Source: Vibrio owensii CAIM 1854 = LMG 25443 (lineage in GTDB: Bacteria; Pseudomonadota; Gammaproteobacteria; Enterobacterales; Vibrionaceae). From it: a DNA stretch of 64,000 nucleotides. Positions 56,621 through 64,000 of the stretch are shown one piece after another (position 1 is the stretch's first letter; each line of letters starts with the position of its first letter). The notes beneath the pieces were generated by a model. The model was given only the letters and a program-made list of their open reading frames with translations. It had not been told where the DNA came from and searched no databases. Both the position numbers and the translations under genes were made by a program. The stretch spans positions 89,669 to 153,668 of the forward strand of contig NZ_JPRD01000006.1 of NCBI RefSeq assembly GCF_000817815.1, given 5' to 3'.

Positions 56621-57712
56621 ATGAAAAGAATCCTATTAGCACTGTTGAGCGTTGCGCTATTTGCAACCACAGCCCAAGCCGCACGTATTAAAGACGTCGC
56701 GCAAGTGGCTGGTGTGCGTAGCAACCAACTTGTGGGTTATGGCTTGGTTTCAGGCTTACCGGGTACGGGTGAGTCAAACCCGTTTACAGAACAAAGCTTC
56801 GCGGCAATGCTGCAAAACTTCGGCATTCAAATGCCGCCGGGTACCAAACCAAAAATTAAGAACGTTGCCGCTGTTATGGTAACGGCAACATTGCCGCCAT
56901 TTTCAAAACCGGGTCAGCAAGTGGACGTCACGGTCTCTTCGATCGGCAGTGCAAAAAGTTTGCGTGGTGGCACCTTGCTACAAACCTTCCTAAAAGGTCT
57001 AGACGGCCAAGTGTACGCCGTCGCACAAGGTAACTTAGTCGTGAGTGGTTTCAGTGCAGAAGGCGCTGATGGCTCTAAAATCGTGGGCAACAACCCAACG
57101 GTTGGTCTTATTTCAAGCGGTGCAACCGTAGAGCGTGAAATTCCAAACCCATTCGGACGTGGTGACTACATCACATTCAACCTGCTTGATTCTGACTTTA
57201 CCACTGCACAGCGTATGGCGGATGCGGTAAATAACTTCCTTGGTCCTCAAATGGCCAGTGCGGTTGACGCGACGTCTGTTCGTGTCCGTGCTCCACGTGA
57301 TGTGAGCCAACGTGTTGCCTTCTTATCGGCAATCGAAAACCTAGAGTTTGACCCTGCGGATGGCGCGGCGAAAATCATCGTGAACTCTCGTACCGGTACG
57401 ATTGTGGTCGGCAAGCATGTTCGTCTGAAACCTGCGGCAGTGACCCACGGTGGCATGACGGTAGCAATCAAAGAAAACCTCAATGTAAGCCAACCAAACG
57501 GCTTCTCTGGTGGTCAAACTGTGGTTGTGCCGGACTCTGATATCGAAGTGAATGAAGAGAAAGGCAAGATGTTCAAGTTCGAACCGGGTTTGACACTAGA
57601 TGACCTAGTCCGTGCGGTGAATGAAGTCGGTGCAGCTCCGTCGGATTTGATGGCGATTCTGCAGGCATTGAAACAAGCTGGTGCCATTGAAGGCCAGCTG
57701 ATCATCATCTAA
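56621..57712 (+). CDS. flgI: flagellar P-ring protein FlgI
   Basis: FlgI forms the periplasmic P ring, helped by FlgA. The 363-residue product has a signal peptide ([20 protein letters not shown]) and the conserved start [32 protein letters not shown], with NMPPGTK-like [26 protein letters not shown]. The C-terminus [27 protein letters not shown] is typical. Confidence 0.97.
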   Translation: MKRILLALLSVALFATTAQAARIKDVAQVAGVRSNQLVGYGLVSGLPGTGESNPFTEQSFAAMLQNFGIQMPPGTKPKIKNVAAVMVTATLPPFSKPGQQVDVTVSSIGSAKSLRGGTLLQTFLKGLDGQVYAVAQGNLVVSGFSAEGADGSKIVGNNPTVGLISSGATVEREIPNPFGRGDYITFNLLDSDFTTAQRMADAVNNFLGPQMASAVDATSVRVRAPRDVSQRVAFLSAIENLEFDPADGAAKIIVNSRTGTIVVGKHVRLKPAAVTHGGMTVAIKENLNVSQPNGFSGGQTVVVPDSDIEVNEEKGKMFKFEPGLTLDDLVRAVNEVGAAPSDLMAILQALKQAGAIEGQLIII

Positions 57713-57730
57713 TCGATTAGGAGAGAAACC

Positions 57731-58657
57731 ATGGTCAACAATCCTAACGATATCGGTTTTATTCATGACATCAGTTCCCTTGATACTCTTCGTCAAAAAG
57801 CGGTGAAAGAGGGCAAAGATGGTGAGCATGAAGCATTGCAAGCGGCCGCTCGCCAGTTTGAATCGATCTTTACTTCGATGATGTTGAAGTCGATGCGCGA
57901 AGCGAACGAAGGCTTTGAGTCAAACTTAATGAACAGCCAAAACGAAAAGTTCTACCGTCAAATGCTGGATGAGCAAATGGCGAGTAACTTAAGTGCATCG
58001 GGTTCGATGGGCTTGGCTGACATGATTGTTAAGCAGTTGACGGTTGGGCAAGGCGACGACAAGGCTGAAACAGCCATGCGTGATGCAGCAAACAATGCTG
58101 TGGAATACCGTCGTGTGGATCCGAAGAAAGCGCGTGAAATCGAGCAGCGCTTGATTGAGTCAGGTCAGCTATCACGACCGGGTTCAGAACCATCACGTTT
58201 TGATTCGCCAGAGTCTTTTGTTAATTCGATGAAGCCATACGCAGACCGTGCAGCAAAAGCCTTGGGTGTTGAACCTTCATTGCTATTGGCTCAAGCCGCG
58301 CTAGAAACAGGCTGGGGGCAAAAAGTCGTTAAGAACGCACGTGGCAGCAGCAACAACCTGTTTAACATTAAAGCTGACCGTAGTTGGCAGGGTGATAAAG
58401 TGACAACTCAAACGCTAGAGTTCCACGATAACACGCCTGTGAAAGAGACGGCTGCATTCCGTTCTTACTCGAACTACCAAGACAGTTTTAACGACTACGT
58501 CCGCTTCTTGAATGAGAACCCGCGCTACGAGACTGCTCTTCAACAGGGCGGTGATTCTGAATCCTTCATTCGTGGAATTCACAGCGCAGGGTACGCAACT
58601 GACCCAAGCTACGCAGACAAAGTGCTTCAGGTAAAACAAAAAATCGAGAGTATGTAA
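57731..58657 (+). CDS. flgJ: flagellar rod-assembly protein/glucosaminidase FlgJ
   Basis: FlgJ scaffolds rod assembly (N-terminal part) and cuts peptidoglycan for the rod to pass (C-terminal part). The 308-residue product has the rod-capping domain (AARQFESIFTSMMLKSMREANEGFESNLMNSQNEKFYRQMLDEQMA) and the glucosaminidase domain from about residue 155 (LLLAQAALETGWGQKVV, catalytic Glu; SSNNLFNIKADRSW). Both halves are present, as in dual-domain FlgJ. Last gene of flgFGHIJ before a terminator. Confidence 0.97.
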   Translation: MVNNPNDIGFIHDISSLDTLRQKAVKEGKDGEHEALQAAARQFESIFTSMMLKSMREANEGFESNLMNSQNEKFYRQMLDEQMASNLSASGSMGLADMIVKQLTVGQGDDKAETAMRDAANNAVEYRRVDPKKAREIEQRLIESGQLSRPGSEPSRFDSPESFVNSMKPYADRAAKALGVEPSLLLAQAALETGWGQKVVKNARGSSNNLFNIKADRSWQGDKVTTQTLEFHDNTPVKETAAFRSYSNYQDSFNDYVRFLNENPRYETALQQGGDSESFIRGIHSAGYATDPSYADKVLQVKQKIESM

Positions 58658-58693
58658 TTCATTCGATTACGAATGCTTGATGTACATTTTGAG

Positions 58694-58725
58694 AAGGCTT
58701 GCCACAGTGCAAGCCTTTCTTTTTT
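58694..58725 (+). terminator. terminator after flgJ
   Basis: AAGGCTTGC / GCAAGCCTT, a 9-bp perfect stem with a 6-base loop, then TCTTTTTT. Confidence 0.88.
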
Positions 58726-58749
58726 CGTGCTTTCTCTTTCTTTCCCAAA

Positions 58750-58766
58750 CTGGCACACCTTTTGCT
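58750..58766 (+). promoter_or_regulatory. sigma-54 promoter of flgKL
   Basis: CTGGCACACCTTTTGCT: GG 58752-58753, ten bases, GC 58764-58765, with the full TGGCAC. It is about 57 bases before the flgK ATG. Confidence 0.9.
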
Positions 58767-58822
58767 AATTGCTAACTAGGTGATCGGTCAATACCGATTT
58801 TATTTCGTTTTTGGGGGCATGT

Positions 58823-60736
58823 ATGGCGTCAGATTTGTTGAATGTAGGTACACAAAGTGTGCTTACCGCTCAGCGACAGTTGAATACGACTGGTCATAAC
58901 ATTTCTAATGCGAATACAGAGGGTTACAGCCGTCAGTCTGTTATCCAAGGCACCAACGATCCGCGTCAATTTGGTGGATCAACTTACGGCATGGGCGTGC
59001 ATGTGGAAAATGTTCGCCGCTCTTGGGATGAGTTTGCCGTTAAAGAGCTAAACCTTTCCACCACGAATTACGCCAGTAAGCTTGATAACGAGAAGAACCT
59101 TGATCTGCTCTCAAGCATGTTGTCTTCGGTGGCATCGAAAAAAATCCCAGAAAACATGAACGAATGGTTTGATGCGGTAAAAACCATGGCGGATACCCCA
59201 AATGACATGGGTGCGCGCAAAGTCGTGTTGGAAAAAGCCAAATTACTCAGCGATACCCTAAACGAATTCCATGAAACTGTGCGTCAGCAATCCGATGTGG
59301 CCAATAAATCACTGGATATGGGCATTGAACGCGTGAACCAACTTGCTGTTGAGATCCGCGATGTTCATCGATTGATGATGCGTACTCCTGGTCCCCATAA
59401 CGACTTGATGGACCAACATGAAAAACTGATCAAAGAGCTTTCTGAATACACCAAGGTGACGGTAACGCCACGTAAAAATTCGGAAGGTTTTAATGTCCAT
59501 ATCGGGAATGGACACACCCTTGTTTCGGGAACAGAAGCCAGCCAATTGAAGATGATTGATGGCTCACCAGATGCTCATCAACGTCGCCTTGCTATGGTTG
59601 AAGGTGGTGGCATTAAAGCCATCAAATCAGACGATATTGACGGCAAAATTGGCGCGTTACTTAAGATGCGTGACGAACACATTCCACAAGTGATGGATGA
59701 GCTTGGCCGCTTAGCGACGGCGTTTTCTAGCGAAGTAAACCACCTGCAATCGCAAGGTTTGGATCACTACGGTAATGTAGGTGACCCATTGTTTACCGAT
59801 GTGAACTCAGAGCGACTAGCAAAATCTCGTGTCGTTGCAGGCCCTCAATCGACGGCTGATATGGCGGTTTACATCAATGATATCAGCGCGCTGAAAGGTG
59901 GCGAATACTCATTACGCTACGATGGCGACAGCTACGCCGTGACTAAGCCAAATGGTGAAACCGTTAAGCTTAATACTGATGCAGGCAATGCGCTTTACAT
60001 CGACGGAATGCGGGTTGAAGTGCGTAATGAGCCTAAAGTCGGTGAGCATGTGTTACTCCGTCCGACCCGTAGCAGCGCAGCGCAAATGAAAGTTGAAACC
60101 ACTGATCCAAAAGCCATTGCTGCGCAAAGTTATGAAGCGTCGACGACCTTTGCTCAAGGTAATGCCAAATTTGAGATAGTTGATGCGGGTGACTTACGTG
60201 AATTTGAAGTGGTTGTTTCTCCAACTGGAGATCAATTTGCGGTAACCGATACCAAAGGTAACGTGATCATGGCGCCCCAGCCATATCCACCGACCGGACC
60301 GGTTTCAGTCAGTTTACCGAGCAATCATCCCGCTTATAAAAACGGTGGGGCGACAGTATTTGAGTTAAGTGCGGGCGCATTAGCGAACGATAAATTTACC
60401 GCGAACCTAGTGCCATCTGAAGGTGACAACGGCAACTTGCGCAAGATGCAAAACATCCAAACCGACAAGAAGATGAACGGCAATGAATCGACGATCATGA
60501 GCTTGTACTTCAACTTGAACACCGATGTGGGTTTGAAAACGTCAACCGCAAGTCGACTCGCCGATGTTGCTCAGTTAGAGAGTGAGGCGGCACAAGAGCG
60601 CGTGGCGTCGATATCGGGGGTAAACCTCGATGAAGAAGCGGCAAACATGATGAAGTTCCAACAGGCGTATATGGCCTCTTCTCGTGTGATGCAGGCAGCC
60701 AATGACACCTTCAACACCATCTTGCAGTTGCGATAA
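58823..60736 (+). CDS. flgK: flagellar hook-associated protein FlgK (HAP1)
   Basis: FlgK is the first hook-filament junction protein. The 637-residue form starts MASDLLNVGTQSVLTAQRQLNTTGHNISNANTEGYSRQSV; a TTG at 58811 would add four residues but is not needed. It ends GVNLDEEAANMMKFQQAYMASSRVMQAANDTFNTILQLR, the matching helix. Its chaperone FlgN is encoded about 11 kb upstream. It precedes flgL by 12 bases. Confidence 0.96.
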   Translation: MASDLLNVGTQSVLTAQRQLNTTGHNISNANTEGYSRQSVIQGTNDPRQFGGSTYGMGVHVENVRRSWDEFAVKELNLSTTNYASKLDNEKNLDLLSSMLSSVASKKIPENMNEWFDAVKTMADTPNDMGARKVVLEKAKLLSDTLNEFHETVRQQSDVANKSLDMGIERVNQLAVEIRDVHRLMMRTPGPHNDLMDQHEKLIKELSEYTKVTVTPRKNSEGFNVHIGNGHTLVSGTEASQLKMIDGSPDAHQRRLAMVEGGGIKAIKSDDIDGKIGALLKMRDEHIPQVMDELGRLATAFSSEVNHLQSQGLDHYGNVGDPLFTDVNSERLAKSRVVAGPQSTADMAVYINDISALKGGEYSLRYDGDSYAVTKPNGETVKLNTDAGNALYIDGMRVEVRNEPKVGEHVLLRPTRSSAAQMKVETTDPKAIAAQSYEASTTFAQGNAKFEIVDAGDLREFEVVVSPTGDQFAVTDTKGNVIMAPQPYPPTGPVSVSLPSNHPAYKNGGATVFELSAGALANDKFTANLVPSEGDNGNLRKMQNIQTDKKMNGNESTIMSLYFNLNTDVGLKTSTASRLADVAQLESEAAQERVASISGVNLDEEAANMMKFQQAYMASSRVMQAANDTFNTILQLR

Positions 60737-60748
60737 AGGAGGCCTTAG

Positions 60749-61939
60749 ATGTTAACGCGAATTTCTAGCTTCCATAACTACCAGTCAGTGCAGAACGACC
60801 TGCGCCGACAGGAAAACAAAGTTCACCATAATCAGGAGCAGCTTGCTTCTGGTAAACAGTTGACCAAGCCGAGTGATGATCCACTTGCGACGCACTATAT
60901 TCAGAGTATTGGTCAACAAGAAGAGCAGTTAAAACAATACCTTGATGCCATTGTTCTGGTTCGTAACCGACTAGAAAACCAAGAAGTGGTGATTGCCAAC
61001 GCTGAGCAATTTACTGATGAGTCGAAACGCATCTCGATGGAAATGATCAACGGTGCGTTTTCTCCGGAAGACCGTGCGGCGAAAAAGCGCGAACTGGAAG
61101 AGATTGCAAACAACTTCTTGGCGTTAGTGAATACGCAAGACGAATCGGGCAACTACGTGTTTGCTGGTACGAAGCCAAAATCGCAGCCTTTCTTTCGTGA
61201 TTACGATGGCAGCGTGGTTTATACCGGTGACGATTACCAACGCAAGATGAAGATCGCCAGCAACATTGAGCTCGGCATCAACTATCCGGGTAATCATCTG
61301 TTTTCGGAGATCCCAAACCCGTTTGGTGATTTCGAGCCGCAATACGATTTACAAGAAGGTTCTGAACTGTTGCTTGGTCAAGCAACGAGTGCGTCAGAAG
61401 ATAACTCAAACTACAAAGTGACCTTTGTGGACATGAGTAACGGCAAGTTTGGTTACCAATTGGAAAAAGATGGCAGCATCGTACAAGTCGATGACTACTC
61501 GCCAATTGATGGCATCCAATACGAAGGCATCAATATTCAACTGAAAGGGCAGGTTTCAGCTGGGGATAGCATTACGCTAGAGCCGCGCCAAACCTTCAGT
61601 GTTTTTGATGCATTCAAAGAAACCATGCAGTGGTCGGAAAGCTCAGTATCTGACGCGTCGGCGACAGCAAAGCTGCATCAAATGACGGAAGAATTCCAAG
61701 CGGCGTTTGTTCATATGAACAAAGTCAGAACCGACTTGGGTGCTAAGTTGAGCACGCTCGATATTCAAGAGCAAAACCACGAAGATTTTAATTTGTCTCT
61801 GGCGAAAGCGAAGAGCAATTTTGAGGACTTGGATTACTCCAAGGCAGTGATTGAGTTCAGTGAGAACTCACGCGCGTTGCAAGCCTCACAACAGGCATTT
61901 GGTAAAACCAAAGACCTGACGTTGTTTAACTATATTTGA
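60749..61939 (+). CDS. flgL: flagellar hook-associated protein FlgL (HAP3)
   Basis: FlgL joins FlgK to the filament. The 396-residue product starts MLTRISSFHNYQSVQNDLRRQENKVHHNQEQLASGKQLTKPSDDPLATHYI and ends with the flagellin-like helix DLDYSKAVIEFSENSRALQASQQAFGKTKDLTLFNYI. EIANNFLALVNTQDESGNYVFAGTKPKSQPF is a family hallmark. It ends the flgKL unit. Confidence 0.96.
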   Translation: MLTRISSFHNYQSVQNDLRRQENKVHHNQEQLASGKQLTKPSDDPLATHYIQSIGQQEEQLKQYLDAIVLVRNRLENQEVVIANAEQFTDESKRISMEMINGAFSPEDRAAKKRELEEIANNFLALVNTQDESGNYVFAGTKPKSQPFFRDYDGSVVYTGDDYQRKMKIASNIELGINYPGNHLFSEIPNPFGDFEPQYDLQEGSELLLGQATSASEDNSNYKVTFVDMSNGKFGYQLEKDGSIVQVDDYSPIDGIQYEGINIQLKGQVSAGDSITLEPRQTFSVFDAFKETMQWSESSVSDASATAKLHQMTEEFQAAFVHMNKVRTDLGAKLSTLDIQEQNHEDFNLSLAKAKSNFEDLDYSKAVIEFSENSRALQASQQAFGKTKDLTLFNYI

Positions 61940-62228
61940 TGCGCCTACCGTTTATCCGGTGAGCTCGGTACTTCAACCGTTCGATTTTAATGCCTTATGT
62001 GCCAAGCCTTAAGTGCGAGAAATCAACGAAAAATACTGAGTAATGCGATCCAAGCGGCATGATTTGACCGAAAGCGGCAATCAGACCAACGGTAATCTAG
62101 GTGGCAATAAAGAAACAGCGATTCGGCAACACAACAAAATATGAGTAAGGCAAGGCTCTTGCCCCGTATGCCCTATAACTTGTTGTTTATTTGTTCATTA
62201 TTAAAAGAGCAAATAGTTTGAAATAAGT

Positions 62229-62244
62229 TGGCACACAAATTGTA
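62229..62244 (+). promoter_or_regulatory. sigma-54 promoter of the flagellin gene (variant -12)
   Basis: TTGGCACACAAATTGTA: a full TGGCAC at 62229-62234, ten bases after GG, then GT (62242-62243) where GC is normal. The leader is about 135 bases. Confidence 0.7.
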
Positions 62245-62274
62245 TTGATGTTGTCAGAACAGACTTACGAGATT

Positions 62275-62301
62275 CTAAACCCTGCCATAGGGCAGATTTA
62301 G
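62275..62301 (+). other. first leader stem-loop of the flagellin mRNA
   Basis: CTAAA and CTGCC pair with GGCAG and TTTAG, with a small internal loop and the loop ATAG, about 20 bases after the expected start site. Confidence 0.5.
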
Positions 62302-62353
62302 CAAGTAATTTTTTACGGTCAGTGCTTATCCAAATGAGAGTAAAGCTGGCCGC

Positions 62354-62371
62354 TTCGCAAAAGCTTGCGAA
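62354..62371 (+). other. second leader stem-loop, next to the flagellin ribosome-binding site
   Basis: TTCGCAA-AAGC-TTGCGAA, a perfect 7-bp stem with a 4-base loop, ending 7 bases before AGGAGA (62379-62384 region) and 17 bases before the ATG. Confidence 0.6.
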
Positions 62372-62388
62372 CTCAACAGGAGAGCAAA

Positions 62389-63543
62389 ATGGCTGTAACA
62401 GTTAGTACTAACGTCTCCGCGATGACCGCGCAGCGTTATTTAAACAAGGCGACCAACGAGCTAAACACCTCGATGGAACGTCTATCATCTGGTCACAAGA
62501 TTAACAGTGCAAAAGACGATGCAGCAGGTCTGCAGATCTCTAACCGTCTAACCGCACAGTCACGTGGTCTTGATGTGGCAATGCGCAACGCAAACGACGG
62601 TATCTCGATTGCCCAAACGGCAGAAGGGGCGATGAACGAAGCGACGTCAGTGATGCAACGTATGCGTGACTTGGCGATTCAATCTGCAAACGGTACTAAC
62701 TCTCCTGCGGAACGCCAAGCGATCAATGAAGAATCATCTGCGTTGACGGATGAACTAAACCGTATCGCAGAAACAACATCATTTGGTGGTCGTCGTCTAT
62801 TGAACGGTTCGTTCGGTGAAGCGGCATTCCAAATCGGTTCAAGCTCTGGTGAAGCGATGATCATGGCCCTAACAAGCATCCGTGCGGATGACCAACGTAT
62901 GGGCGGTGTGACTTTCTTCTCTGAGAATGGCAAAGACAAAGATTGGGGCGTCGATCCAACTAAAGCGGATCTAAAAATCACGCTTCCAGGTATGGGTGAA
63001 GACGAAGACGGCAACCCTGACGATCTAGAAATCAACATCAACGCAAAAACAGGCGATGATATTGAAGAGTTGGCAACGTACATCAACGGCCAATCTGATA
63101 TGATCAATGCATCGGTTAGTGAAGACGGCAAACTACAAGTGTTTGTTGCACACCCGAACGTTCAAGGCGAGATTTCAATCTCTGGTGGCCTAGCATCGGA
63201 TCTAGGTCTAAGTGATGAAGCGGTACGTACATCAGTGCAAGATATCGATATGACAACTGTGCAAGGTTCTCAGAACGCGATTTCTGTACTGGATTCAGCG
63301 CTTAAGTATGTTGATTCACAACGTGCTGACCTTGGTGCGAAACAGAACCGTCTAAGCCACAGCATCAATAACTTGGCAAACATCCAAGAAAACGTTGATG
63401 CATCGAACAGCCGAATTAAAGATACGGACTTTGCGAAAGAAACAACGCAAATGACCAAAGCTCAAATTTTGCAACAAGCAGGTACTTCGATTCTTGCTCA
63501 AGCGAAACAGTTGCCAAACTCTGCGATGTCACTATTGCAGTAG
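62389..63543 (+). CDS. flaC: polar flagellin, FlaC type
   Basis: The gene encodes a filament subunit of the polar flagellum. The 384-residue form starts [58 protein letters not shown]; a GTG-type start eight codons upstream is not needed, as the ATG has AGGAGA. The conserved N- and C-terminal domains bracket a variable middle (about 170-280). The C-terminus is [13 protein letters not shown]. Vibrio strains of this group have flagellin genes after flgL; position after flgL suggests flaC, but several paralogues exist, so the letter is inferred. Confidence 0.9.
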   Translation: MAVTVSTNVSAMTAQRYLNKATNELNTSMERLSSGHKINSAKDDAAGLQISNRLTAQSRGLDVAMRNANDGISIAQTAEGAMNEATSVMQRMRDLAIQSANGTNSPAERQAINEESSALTDELNRIAETTSFGGRRLLNGSFGEAAFQIGSSSGEAMIMALTSIRADDQRMGGVTFFSENGKDKDWGVDPTKADLKITLPGMGEDEDGNPDDLEININAKTGDDIEELATYINGQSDMINASVSEDGKLQVFVAHPNVQGEISISGGLASDLGLSDEAVRTSVQDIDMTTVQGSQNAISVLDSALKYVDSQRADLGAKQNRLSHSINNLANIQENVDASNSRIKDTDFAKETTQMTKAQILQQAGTSILAQAKQLPNSAMSLLQ

Positions 63544-64000
63544 TTTACCTAGCCTGTATTCAACACATTCAGACGTGGATGGGAATGCAGGCTTATGGCA
63601 AGCAACTTTATAATAGAATGTGCGGCTCTCTCATCTCTCACCTGCCAATCATTTTCAATGTAAAGTTGCACCCGGTGTGCCGGTTATGTGTTCATTTCTC
63701 TTGATCTCCACATAGGCTCTGGCTACCAACCTAGCCCCAGTTCTCTCAAAGGAAAAGGGGCTTTTTCTTTTCTATCTCCCAGATAAAACATTCCTTTCTT
63801 TCATCTAACTCACTGCTTTCTAGATATTTCTGGTTGTTCTTTGCTCAATTTAGAGCGCTCGGCTTAAGCTGCAGAAACTTGAGGCTTTTTTTCTACTTTT
63901 CTCTCATTTTTCTAGCCAAATCTCGCAAATTCACTTTTTTTGATTTTTTCTAAAGCTTCTGAAATCCGAGTCGTTAATAGAAGTAACTTTGAGAGAACTA
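63544..64000 (+). other. downstream region of flaC, no gene seen
   Basis: About 457 bases to the window edge. A hairpin AGCCCC / GGGGCT with a 20-base loop and TTTTTC at 63735-63770 is the likely flaC terminator. The rest is T-rich with no credible ORF; it probably leads to the next flagellin gene. Confidence 0.55.
63735..63770 (+). terminator. probable terminator after flaC
   Basis: AGCCCC / GGGGCT stem with a long loop, followed by TTTTTCTTTT. Confidence 0.6.

Larger units (their letters stand above)
61940..62388 (+). promoter_or_regulatory. flgL-flagellin intergenic region
   Basis: A 449-base gap. It has no clear gene; a 17-codon frame at 61991 has no ribosome-binding site. It contains a short dyad GGCAAG-gct-CTTGCC near 62150, a sigma-54-like site (62229-62244) and a 5' leader with two hairpins (62275-62301 and 62354-62371) before the flagellin ribosome-binding site AGGAGA. 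No strong terminator for flgL was found. Confidence 0.55.

Overview
The window is chromosomal DNA of a gammaproteobacterium of the genus Vibrio, most likely the Harveyi clade (V. parahaemolyticus / alginolyticus / campbellii / harveyi). Support comes from the polar-flagellum gene order (flgT, flgOP, flgAMN, cheVR, flgBCDEFGHIJ, flgKL, flagellin), an 883-residue chitobiase of the V. harveyi type, a chitoporin with the V. harveyi ChiP N-plug and Trp136, and a large Leu/Gln/Met tRNA array. No phage, insertion sequence, CRISPR array or integrase was seen. Apart from the tRNA array and one repeat patch it is ordinary core chromosome.

Layout. 1-4.2 kb (minus): holA (cut by the window edge), lptE, leuS. 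4.3-4.8 kb (plus): a zinc-ribbon protein. 4.8-10.5 kb (minus): lnt, corC, ybeY, phoH-like ybeZ, miaB. 10.7-11.9 kb (plus): ubiF. 12.0-14.4 kb (minus): 19 tRNA genes (9 Leu-UAG, 6 Gln-UUG, 4 Met-CAU) between one strong promoter and one terminator. 14.7-19.0 kb (minus): ychF, pth, prs, ispE, lolB. 19.2-24.5 kb (plus): hemA, prfA, prmC, sirB2, sirB1, kdsA. 24.8-31 kb: nutA, ybaK, then rluF, smrA, a 46-residue DUF3149 membrane protein, tRNA-Pro, a small repeat patch, and a TraB/GumN protein. 31.2-40.6 kb: chitobiase, a KdgM-type porin, a DUF411/copA copper module, chitoporin chiP and a DUF2057 protein. 40.7-44.6 kb: gltX, ompA, an unrecognised protein and tRNA-Arg. 44.7-64 kb: the polar flagellar cluster.

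How the genes work together. The first 24 kb is envelope biogenesis (LptE, Lnt, LolB, KdsA), translation and tRNA metabolism (LeuS, MiaB, Pth, HemA/PrfA/PrmC, YbeY), and nucleotide or isoprenoid precursors. The chitin-related genes bring chito-oligosaccharides through ChiP and cleave them with the lipoprotein chitobiase. The flagellar block encodes the rod, hook, P and L rings, the Vibrio H-ring proteins FlgT/O/P, hook-filament junction proteins and a flagellin. Its transcription units start at sigma-54 (-24/-12) sites before flgB, flgF, flgK, the flagellin and flgT, and at a sigma-28 site before flgM.

The least explained signals are: two outer-membrane protein leaders (KdgM-type porin and ompA) that each carry a strong ribosome-binding site followed at the same spacing by a short leader ORF; block duplications in the tRNA array with a compensated base-pair polymorphism in tRNA-Gln; and two stem-loops in the flagellin leader. 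All functions are from reading the sequence and family knowledge; no database search was run.
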